Positions 57,514 to 64,000 of a stretch of 64,000 bases of DNA are shown piece by piece. The stretch's first letter is position 1. The number at the start of each line of letters is the position of its first letter. Source of the DNA: Paracoccus maritimus (GTDB lineage: Bacteria; Pseudomonadota; Alphaproteobacteria; Rhodobacterales; Rhodobacteraceae). Location: contig NZ_JANAVZ010000007.1 in the NCBI RefSeq assembly GCF_025195095.1, positions 62,001 to 126,000 on the forward strand, given 5' to 3'. The notes under the pieces were generated by a model. That model had not been told where the DNA came from. It searched no databases and worked only from the letters and a program-made list of their open reading frames with translations. Made by a program: the position numbers and the translations under genes.

Positions 57514-57536
57514 GCGCCCCCGGTTTTCGGGGGCGC
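57514..57536 (+). terminator. Terminator-like hairpin after actP
   Basis: A perfect 9-bp stem GCGCCCCCG-GTTTT-CGGGGGCGC lies 13 bases past the actP stop. There is no long T-run after it, so it may only partly separate actP from the regulatory genes that follow. Confidence 0.6.
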
Positions 57537-57565
57537 GGCCTTCCCGGTTTTCAGGATTGTCCGGC

Positions 57566-59374
57566 ATGTCCCAGACCGCCGACTTCATCGCCACTGTCCA
57601 CCCCTATGACAGTCTGCCGCGGAACGAACTGGCGCGCGTCGCCGGTTCCTTCAGCCGCAGAACCTATCCTGCTGGCGCCGAAATCTATCACGTCGGGGAT
57701 CTGCTGCCCGGTCTTTACCTGATCGAAGAGGGCCGGGTCCTGGTCACCGACCGCAACGGCGATTCCGTATCCGAACTGGGTCCCCGAAACTCCTTTGGCG
57801 AGCGTGGTCTGCTGCGCGACGGCTCTGCCGTGACATCTGCCCGGGCGGCTGAAGGGTGCGTCGTGCTGATGCTGCCGCGGGCCGAATTGTTGCGGCTGAT
57901 CGATGCCCATCGCGCGGTGGCGCGGTTCTTCGATCGCGGTCGGGGACCCCTTGAGCGCGGCACCGATATCGCCCTGCTGAAAGTGGGCGATCTGCTCAAC
58001 CGCGGGGCGCAAAGCTGCGCGCCGGACACGCCGATCATAGACGCGGCGCGAATGATGCGCGACGCAGGCATCAGCAGCCTCGGGATCGCGTCCGATGGCC
58101 GGCTGACCGGGCTTGTCACGATCCGCGACATGTCGAACCGGGTCGTGGCCGAGGGGCGCGATCTGCATGATCCGGTCAGCTCGGTGATGACGGAGGACCC
58201 GATCACCCTGCCGCCTTCGGCCTTGGGATATGATGTCCTGAACATCATGCTGGAACGGCGCATCGGCCATCTGCCCGTGGTCGAGGATGGCCGCTTCATC
58301 GGCATGATCAGCCAGACCGACCTGACCCGCGTCCAGGCGATCACCGCCTCGGCGCTGATCCGCGAGGTGGCCGAAGCAGGCAGCGTTCCCCAGATGGCCA
58401 GAACGACCGCGCGGATTCCCGGGCTTCTGCTGCAGCTTGTGCGCGCGCATCAGCGCCACGAGGTCATCACGCGCATGATCACCGATATCGCGGACGCGGT
58501 GACGCGGCGTCTGCTGGACATGGCCCAGGACGAGCTGGGACCTGCCCCTGCCGCATGGCTTTGGGCGGCCTGCGGCAGTCAGGGCCGCCAGGAACAGACC
58601 GGGGTCAGCGATCAGGACAACTGCCTGATCCTGGCCGAGGGCGCCGATCCCGCCGATCCCTATTTTGCGAAACTGGCGCGCTTTGTCAGCGACGGGCTGA
58701 ATGAATGCGGGTACGTCTATTGCCCCGGCGACATGATGGCGACCAATCCGCGCTGGCGGCAGCCGCGCGATGTCTGGCAGCGCTATTTCCGGGACTGGAT
58801 CGACCGCCCCAGCCCCGAGGCGCAGATGCTGGCCAGCGTCATGTTCGATCTTCGGGCGATCGGCGGCGATGCCACGCTGCTGGCCGGATTGCAGCAGGAC
58901 ACGTTGCAGATGGCCTCGAAGAATTCGATCTTCGTCGCGCACATGATTTCAAACTCGTTGAAGCATCGCCCGCCTCTGGGCTTGATCGGCGGGTTCGCCA
59001 CCATCCGCAGCGGCGAGCATCGCCACCATATCGACATGAAACATAACGGCGTCGTGCCGGTCACCGATCTGGCGCGCGTCTATGCGCTGCAGGGGCGGCT
59101 GACAGCGGTCAACACTCGGGCAAGGCTGCAAGAGGCCGAGGCGCAGGGCGTGATCTCGGGCAGCGGCGCGCGCGATCTGATTGCCGCCTATGACCTGATC
59201 CAGACCATGCGGCTGGACAGTCAGGCGCATCTTGTCAAGGCGGATCGCAGGCCCGACAACTACCTGTCGCCCTCGGATCTGCCGGATTTCGAGCGCAGCC
59301 ATCTGCGTGACGCCTTTGTGGTGGTGCGGGGGATGCAGTCGGCGGTGGGGCATGGAAAGGGAATGCTGGGATGA
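57566..59374 (+). CDS. cNMP-binding/CBS/DUF294 nucleotidyltransferase-like signalling protein
   Basis: 602 residues in four parts: a cyclic-nucleotide-binding-like domain (about 10-130, 'YPAGAEIYHVGDLLPGLYLI', 'NSFGERGLLRDGS'), a CBS pair (about 150-275, 'MMRDAGISSLGIASDGRLTG', 'MLERRIGHLPVVEDGRFIGM'), a DUF294 nucleotidyltransferase core ('CGSQGRQEQTGVSDQDNCLI', G-S and D-x-D of the pol-beta fold), and the DUF294 C-terminal substrate-binding domain. By analogy with GlnD it could modify a partner protein. The start is ATG 57566; TTG 57557 is possible. Confidence 0.9.
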   Translation: MSQTADFIATVHPYDSLPRNELARVAGSFSRRTYPAGAEIYHVGDLLPGLYLIEEGRVLVTDRNGDSVSELGPRNSFGERGLLRDGSAVTSARAAEGCVVLMLPRAELLRLIDAHRAVARFFDRGRGPLERGTDIALLKVGDLLNRGAQSCAPDTPIIDAARMMRDAGISSLGIASDGRLTGLVTIRDMSNRVVAEGRDLHDPVSSVMTEDPITLPPSALGYDVLNIMLERRIGHLPVVEDGRFIGMISQTDLTRVQAITASALIREVAEAGSVPQMARTTARIPGLLLQLVRAHQRHEVITRMITDIADAVTRRLLDMAQDELGPAPAAWLWAACGSQGRQEQTGVSDQDNCLILAEGADPADPYFAKLARFVSDGLNECGYVYCPGDMMATNPRWRQPRDVWQRYFRDWIDRPSPEAQMLASVMFDLRAIGGDATLLAGLQQDTLQMASKNSIFVAHMISNSLKHRPPLGLIGGFATIRSGEHRHHIDMKHNGVVPVTDLARVYALQGRLTAVNTRARLQEAEAQGVISGSGARDLIAAYDLIQTMRLDSQAHLVKADRRPDNYLSPSDLPDFERSHLRDAFVVVRGMQSAVGHGKGMLG

Positions 59375-59898
59375 CGGGTGTGGGCGTCGAATTGCTGGGC
59401 GTGATTGCCGTCGGGATCGGGATGGCGGCGGTGCTGTTCGCGGGGATGCATGCCTTGCGCAAGGCCGGGCTGAACTTGCCGCGCTGGCTGCTGCCGGCGG
59501 GCATCGGTCTGGCGATGATCGGCTATTCCGTCTGGAATGACTATGCGTGGTTTGGGCGGGCCAAGGACCGGCTGCCGCAGGATTCGCAGATGCTGCTTGT
59601 CGGTCGCGACAGCCAGCCCTGGGCACCATGGACATATGTGGCCCCGGTCGCGGTGCGTTTTGCCGCGCTGGATCCGGCCAGCATCCGCGACGAGGAGAAT
59701 GGCATCAGGCAGGCCCAAATCACGCTGGTCGAACGGCGTGGCCAGACGCTGGTGGTGCCGCAGCAATTCGACTGCACACAGGGGCGCATCAGGCCCGCGC
59801 GAGGCGAATGGACCCCGGTACAGCCGGATGATCCGGCCTATGCCGCGGTCTGCGAGGGGGAGGGGAACGATGGCCGAGATATTGGTGATCGAGGATGA
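59371..59898 (+). CDS. Hypothetical membrane protein in the acetate-signalling cluster
   Basis: 175 residues, overlapping the DUF294 gene by four bases (ATGA). Two membrane helices at the start ('ELLGVIAVGIGMAAVLFAGM', 'LLPAGIGLAMIGYSVWNDYA'), then a domain with 'LPQDSQMLLVGRDSQPWAPW' and a single Cys (FDCTQG). I do not recognise the family. Similar proteins accompany this gene set in Rhodobacterales, so a role in sensing or assembly with the neighbours is inferred. Confidence 0.75.
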   Translation: MTGVGVELLGVIAVGIGMAAVLFAGMHALRKAGLNLPRWLLPAGIGLAMIGYSVWNDYAWFGRAKDRLPQDSQMLLVGRDSQPWAPWTYVAPVAVRFAALDPASIRDEENGIRQAQITLVERRGQTLVVPQQFDCTQGRIRPARGEWTPVQPDDPAYAAVCEGEGNDGRDIGDRG

Positions 59899-60235
59899 GG
59901 ACAACATTGCCGTCGCGCTGGATTTCCTGCTGACGCGCGACGGCCACCGGCACGCCAGGATGGCGACCGGCAAAGGGGCGGTCGCGCGGATCCGCGACAC
60001 GCATCCCGATCTGGTGTTGCTGGATGTGATGTTGCCCGATGTCTCGGGCTATCAGATCGTGCAGGACGTCCGGGCCGATCCGGCCCTGAAGGACGTGCGG
60101 GTGCTGATGATGACCGCACGCGGTTCGGTCGTCGAACGCCGCAAGGGGCTGGCGCTGGGGGCGGACGGCTTTATCGCCAAACCATTCGAGCTGAACGAAC
60201 TGCGCGCCGAGATGGCCCGGCTGCTGGACGCGTGA
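59870..60235 (+). CDS. Single-domain response regulator
   Basis: A 121-residue CheY-like receiver: 'ILVIEDEDNIAVALDFLLTR' (acidic pair), 'HPDLVLLDVMLPDVSGYQIV' (phospho-Asp), 'VLMMTARGS' (Thr switch) and 'LGADGFIAKPFELNELRAEM' (Lys). No output domain. It overlaps the preceding gene by 29 bases (GAGGGGAACG as SD) and the next by one base (TGATG). The receiver is intact, in contrast to the degenerate kinase-like protein after it. Confidence 0.92.
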   Translation: MAEILVIEDEDNIAVALDFLLTRDGHRHARMATGKGAVARIRDTHPDLVLLDVMLPDVSGYQIVQDVRADPALKDVRVLMMTARGSVVERRKGLALGADGFIAKPFELNELRAEMARLLDA

Positions 60236-62208
60236 TGCTGAGCCGGCTGTCCTTGCGGCTGCGGGTGCTGCTGATCTTCGCGGGGCTGGCGTGTTCCGTG
60301 CTGGCGGCTGTGATCCTTGGCCTGTGGGTCCAGGCACGCCGTCTGATGACGGCGGGCGTCGGCGCGGATATCGCGCTGGATCCGATTCTGCAGGCGGGGC
60401 TGATCGCGGGTTTCGCCGTTCTGGCCCTGGTCACCGGCGTCTGGTTCTTGTTCGATCGAAACGTGGCGCGTCCGATCGAGGTTCTGGCCGGTGGTCTGCG
60501 GACCGGGCAGGTTCCGGACCCGGACGAGGCCCGCTATCTGGCCGATCTTGGCCCCGCCGCGCGCGATGCGGCCGAGGCGCGGGCGCGCTCGGCCGAGGCG
60601 CTGGCCGAGGCGGTGCAGGAACATGCCGCCGAACTTGGCCGTGAAAAGGCGACGCTGGAATCGATCCTTGCCGATTTCGGTGCCGGTGCGGTGATGACCG
60701 ATGCACAGGGCAGGGTGGTATTCTACAACGCCTCGGCGGCCCGGCTGCTTCCCGGTCTGGCGCTGGACCGGGCGCTGGACCGCCATATCGTGCCCGGCGC
60801 GCTGGAGGCTGCGGCAGCCCGGCTGGCGGCGGGCGCAGAGGCCACCGATCTGGTATGTCTGACGGCCGAAGGCGCGCGGCTGTCGGGGCGGATGCGGCGG
60901 ATCGACAACGGCACGCTGCTGATCCTGAGGGACCGCGCGCCCGACCGTCCCGCACCGCGCGACGCGATGGAGGCCCTGCGCCGTCACGCCGCCACGCTGG
61001 TGCCGATGCTGGATGCGCTGGACGGGCCGATCCCGCCCGCGCTGGCACAGGCGATCCGTGATGAAGGGCAGGGGCTGGCCCAGGCCACGCGACGGCTGTC
61101 CGAGATCATGTCTGCCGATGCGCCCACCGGCAGCGCCTTGCTGGCCGAACTTGCCACCGGTCTTGATCCTGCCGAGGCAGTGCCGCGCTTGTCGGTGCTG
61201 GCCGAGGCCGGTCCGATGAACGCGCTGCTGCGGATTCTGGACGACAGGTTGCGCGCCGATGCCGTCGCGCCACGCCTGCGGATCGGACATGGCGACCCCG
61301 GCGAGGTGCATCTTCTGCTGGAATGGCAGGGATCGAGCGTGCCGATGGACAGGCTGGAAGGCTGGTTGCAGGCCGCGCCCGATACCGGTCAGCCGGACCT
61401 GACCGGTAATCAGATCCTTGCGGCGCATGGCACCGGCATCTGGCCCGAAGCCGCCGAAGGCACCGCGCGACTGGTCCTGCCGCTGCGGCTGGCCCCTGGA
61501 CAGGCCGGCGGGGCGGGGCTGACCTATGACTTCGCGCTGTCCAGCCGTGGGGCGGCGTCATCGCGGCTGGCCGACCTGACATGCGTGGTCTTCGACACCG
61601 AAACCACCGGACTGGCGACCACCGACCGGATCGTGCAGATCGCCGGCGTGCGGATCGCCCGGGGGCGGCTGACCGGCGAACGTTTCGAAACGCTGGTCAA
61701 TCCCGGCAGGCCGATCCCGCCGGGCGCAACCGCAATCCATCGCATCACCGATCAGATGGTGGCGGACGCCCCCGACATGACCGCGGCGCTGACGGCGTTT
61801 CACCATTTTGCCGAGGATGCGGTCCTGATCGCTCACAACGCCCCGTTCGACATGGGCCTGTTGCGTGCAGCCGCCGCCGAAACTGGCGCGCATTTCGATA
61901 ACCGGGTCCTGGACACGGTTCTATTGTCGGCGGTGGTCTGGGGCGGGTCGGTGCCGCACACGCTGGATGCGCTGACTCAGAGGCTCGGCATCGCCATTCC
62001 GCCCGAGGATCGCCACACCGCGATGGGCGATACGGTCGCCACGGCCGAGGCATTCTTGCGGCTGATCCCGGCGCTGGAGGCGAAGGGCATCGAGCGTTTC
62101 GAGCAGGCCGTCATCGAGGGCCGCCGGCACAGACGCCTGATCGCCGATGCAAACCTGCCGATCACCGCCACCGGCGGCGGCGATCAAAGCTCGATTTCCG
62201 GGGCGTAG
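60235..62208 (+). CDS. Membrane sensor fused to a DEDDh 3'-5' exonuclease domain
   Basis: 657 residues: two membrane helices (about 10-32 and 49-72), a HAMP-like linker, a PAS-like domain ('MTDAQGRVVFYNASAARLLP', about 155-225), a kinase-like helical region and a strongly altered ATPase region without N, G1 or G2 boxes, then a DnaQ-like exonuclease from about 445. Its catalytic residues are all present: D454 and E456 in 'VFDTETTGL', H534-N535 and D539 in 'LIAHNAPFD', H594 and D599 in 'RHTAMGD'. It follows a response regulator by a one-base overlap. A nuclease held at the membrane by a sensor is unusual; its substrate may be RNA or a nucleotide signal. Confidence 0.9.
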   Translation: MLSRLSLRLRVLLIFAGLACSVLAAVILGLWVQARRLMTAGVGADIALDPILQAGLIAGFAVLALVTGVWFLFDRNVARPIEVLAGGLRTGQVPDPDEARYLADLGPAARDAAEARARSAEALAEAVQEHAAELGREKATLESILADFGAGAVMTDAQGRVVFYNASAARLLPGLALDRALDRHIVPGALEAAAARLAAGAEATDLVCLTAEGARLSGRMRRIDNGTLLILRDRAPDRPAPRDAMEALRRHAATLVPMLDALDGPIPPALAQAIRDEGQGLAQATRRLSEIMSADAPTGSALLAELATGLDPAEAVPRLSVLAEAGPMNALLRILDDRLRADAVAPRLRIGHGDPGEVHLLLEWQGSSVPMDRLEGWLQAAPDTGQPDLTGNQILAAHGTGIWPEAAEGTARLVLPLRLAPGQAGGAGLTYDFALSSRGAASSRLADLTCVVFDTETTGLATTDRIVQIAGVRIARGRLTGERFETLVNPGRPIPPGATAIHRITDQMVADAPDMTAALTAFHHFAEDAVLIAHNAPFDMGLLRAAAAETGAHFDNRVLDTVLLSAVVWGGSVPHTLDALTQRLGIAIPPEDRHTAMGDTVATAEAFLRLIPALEAKGIERFEQAVIEGRRHRRLIADANLPITATGGGDQSSISGA

Positions 62209-62636
62209 GGGTCGCGGGGGACCACGGGCGTCTTGTCCTGATCTTCGGGCGCCCCGAACTCTTTCAGGCTGTCGCCTATGGGCGGGGGCGGCGGTGCATC
62301 GGCCTTGCGCCGGATTATGATATCACCGTTCTCAAGGCGTTCCGGCGTCTGATAGTTGCCCAAGTCGTCCACCAGAACCGACAGGTCCTTCAGCACGGGT
62401 GCCATGCGCGACAGCGCACCCGACATGCTGTCACCCAGATTGTTCAGGTCGGGGCCGACATCGTCCATCAGGTTTTGCAGGATCATGCCCATGCCGCGCT
62501 CGATCAGGCCAAGGCCGTCGTCTTCGGCCTGCGGCGCCTGGTCCGCGGGCGGCGGGGAATAGTCATAGTCCTGCTGCGCCATCACGGGAAGCGCAGCAAG
62601 GAACAGACCGGAAAGGGCGACAAGACGCAGGCTCAT
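62184..62636 (-). CDS. Small secreted hypothetical protein
   Basis: 150 residues with a signal peptide ('MSLRLVALSGLFLAALPVMA'). An acidic proline-rich stretch and an amphipathic helix region follow ('LIERGMGMILQNLMDDVGPD', 'MSGALSRMAPVLKDLSVLVD'), then 'ENGDIIIRRKADAPPPPP'. The 'NGDIIIRR' ending is common in short exported proteins of Rhodobacterales; the function is unknown. Its 3' end overlaps the exonuclease gene's 3' end by 25 bases on the opposite strand. Confidence 0.78.
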   Translation of the reverse strand: MSLRLVALSGLFLAALPVMAQQDYDYSPPPADQAPQAEDDGLGLIERGMGMILQNLMDDVGPDLNNLGDSMSGALSRMAPVLKDLSVLVDDLGNYQTPERLENGDIIIRRKADAPPPPPIGDSLKEFGAPEDQDKTPVVPRDPYAPEIEL

Positions 62637-62706
62637 AAGACCGAAGATGGGGGCTGGCGGGTCGTCGCGCAAGCCGGTTTCGGCGAATGGGCGTAGCTGC
62701 CGCCGG

Positions 62707-63285
62707 TCAGTTTCGTGTTGCGCAGTGCCGTGCGCCGAAGGGCAAAGGAACCGCCGTCCGGGTCGGCATGTCCATCAGTTGCCACATGTCCGTGCCGCCC
62801 GGAAACCAGAAGACACGGGAATATCCCGCCGCCGCGACATGCTGGACGGCATTCCAACTCATCCAGCAATCGCTGAGGCAGAAGATCACAATGGGTCGAT
62901 CCTTGCGCCCCTCGCTGCACATCTGCAGTGCCTGATGCATATAGGCGGCGATGGCGGGTTCCTGCCTGCCGCGACCTATCTCGGGCAGCCAGATCGCACC
63001 GGGCAGGGTCTGGTGGCTCTCGGCTGTGATCCACGTCCCGTCGTCGCGGATGCGATAGCCCGCCGCACCCATCACGTCGATGAGCAGCGCACCGCTGTCA
63101 GCAAGCCGCGCGACCCTGGCCGGATCGGTCACGACCTGACCGCCGGGCACCGTGGGCGGGACCGGCGCGCGATAGGCGGACATGCGCAGGCCGGTCGTCG
63201 GATCGAACAACGGATCTGCCCGTGACACGCCGCCGGCGCACAGCAGGAAGATCAGTGATGCGGTTGCAAAGCGGGCGATTCCCAT
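62707..63285 (-). CDS. PQQ-dependent catabolism-associated CXXCW protein (rhodanese-like)
   Basis: 192 residues, exported (signal 'FATASLIFLLCAGGVSRA'). 'LLIDVMGAAGYRIRDDGTWI' and 'LPGAIWLPEIGRGRQEP' are rhodanese-like. 'VIFCLSDCWMSWNAVQHV' carries the CXXCW motif that names this family, found next to PQQ alcohol dehydrogenases and PedF cytochromes. The start at 63285 leaves a clean signal peptide. It is divergent from the cytochrome gene. Confidence 0.9.
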   Translation of the reverse strand: MGIARFATASLIFLLCAGGVSRADPLFDPTTGLRMSAYRAPVPPTVPGGQVVTDPARVARLADSGALLIDVMGAAGYRIRDDGTWITAESHQTLPGAIWLPEIGRGRQEPAIAAYMHQALQMCSEGRKDRPIVIFCLSDCWMSWNAVQHVAAAGYSRVFWFPGGTDMWQLMDMPTRTAVPLPFGARHCATRN

Positions 63286-63428
63286 CACGCCAGCGTGACA
63301 GCAACCGGGACCGGTTCCCATTCGACCTTTGGCCAGATTCCCTGTTTCGCGCTTCGACCAATGGACCGTTGTTAGGTTGGCGCCGCTGGCCTCAGTCTAT
63401 GGGTCAGGCAATGGGGAAGGAGTTTCAG

Positions 63429-64000
63429 ATGCTGCGCAAGACGACCGCTTGGACAGGGCTTGTCATCCTGCTGGGGACTGCCGCCGCGCTGGGGCACGGC
63501 GATACGGTTCCGCAATCCGTCGATACGGCGGGGCTGCCCGATCTGCCCGAAGAGATGGCGGCCGAAAACCCATGGCGCGACGCCGATTCCAATACTCTTT
63601 TCAAGGCGGTCGAGGTCGGCGCGAAAGGCTATAACAGCAACTGCGCCCGCTGCCATGGACTCGAGGCGATCTCGGGGGGGCTGGCCCCCGACCTGCGCTA
63701 TCTCGAAGCGTCGGATTACGGCGACGAGTGGTATCTGGACCGGATCCTGCACGGGTATGAACAGAACGGCGCGGTCAAGATGCCGCCCTTCGAAGGGATC
63801 CTGAACCAGGAGGCGATCTGGGCGATCCGCACCTATGTCGAAACCCGCCCCGACGATCAGGAAATCGCCGAAAACGCTGCCAAGCTGGCCGAGATGCGCG
63901 ACAAGCTGGCCGCGGTCAAGGATGACCAGCCTGCCGCGATCGCGCTGGCCGATGAAATCGCCAGCGCCGGGCAGGGGTTCGAGGCGCTGTCCGGTGCGCC
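63429..64000 (+). CDS. pedF: Cytochrome c-550 PedF-like (3' end outside window)
   Basis: 191 residues are visible. A signal peptide ('TAWTGLVILLGTAAALGHGD'), then the mature protein with one heme site CARCH (in 'GYNSNCARCHGLEAISGGLA') and 'NGAVKMPPFEGILNQEAIWA' with the Met ligand. Cytochrome c-550 PedF takes electrons from PQQ-dependent alcohol dehydrogenases. GGAAGGAG precedes the start. The frame runs off the window with a charged helical tail. Confidence 0.9.
   Translation, partial: MLRKTTAWTGLVILLGTAAALGHGDTVPQSVDTAGLPDLPEEMAAENPWRDADSNTLFKAVEVGAKGYNSNCARCHGLEAISGGLAPDLRYLEASDYGDEWYLDRILHGYEQNGAVKMPPFEGILNQEAIWAIRTYVETRPDDQEIAENAAKLAEMRDKLAAVKDDQPAAIALADEIASAGQGFEALSGA

Overview
The window is GC-rich DNA (codon third positions strongly G/C) from an alphaproteobacterium of the Rhodobacterales, most like Paracoccus and its relatives. 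The signs are crotonyl-CoA carboxylase/reductase, class I lysyl-tRNA synthetase, DUF1489, DUF3572, an EryABCD polyol system and a small conserved gene set typical of that order. No rRNA, CRISPR array, transposase or integrase was seen. One tRNA gene, selC, is present.

Layout. (1) 1-5.4 kb: an EcsC-like protein, an ATP-dependent helicase, and ccr. The 3' end of ccr is duplicated (87 bp) around an inserted gene for a secreted protein. (2) 5.5-25 kb: a large polyol locus, bounded on the left by an FMN riboswitch and ribH2. A minus-strand set encodes a ribose/polyol-type ABC transporter plus a DeoR regulator. Divergent from it is eryA-eryB-eryC, an iron alcohol dehydrogenase and eryD. Next come transketolase and, divergent from it, a second DeoR regulator, eryH (TpiA2), eryI (RpiB), fructose/sedoheptulose bisphosphatase and class II aldolase. 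Together these take erythritol to D-erythrose 4-phosphate, and the last enzymes could pass it through sedoheptulose phosphates without transaldolase. (3) 25.5-40 kb: trigger factor, then a selenium region. A compact minus-strand operon fdoG(Sec)-fdoH-fdoI-fdhE-selA-selB carries selC nested inside the 3' end of selB. A divergent PhnCDE-like ABC transporter next to it is probably for selenium oxyanions. (4) 40-50 kb: a serine hydrolase, Nudix, DUF983, a PleD-like cyclase with a degenerate receiver, an H-NOX-like protein lacking the heme-ligand histidine paired with a GGDEF protein, nadD, a PBP4-type carboxypeptidase, a TerB-like protein and lysS. (5) 50-64 kb: a beta-helix protein broken by an amber codon, then an acetate region: acs, DUF4212, actP, a cNMP/CBS/DUF294 protein, a response regulator, and a membrane sensor fused to a DEDDh exonuclease. 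The edge of a PQQ-dependent alcohol oxidation cluster follows (CXXCW protein, PedF-type cytochrome c).

The genes point to a versatile heterotroph that uses polyols, C1 (formate), C2 (acetate) and alcohols. It assimilates acetyl-CoA by the ethylmalonyl-CoA pathway and depends on selenium for its respiratory formate dehydrogenase. All functions are read from sequence motifs and family knowledge. No database search was run.
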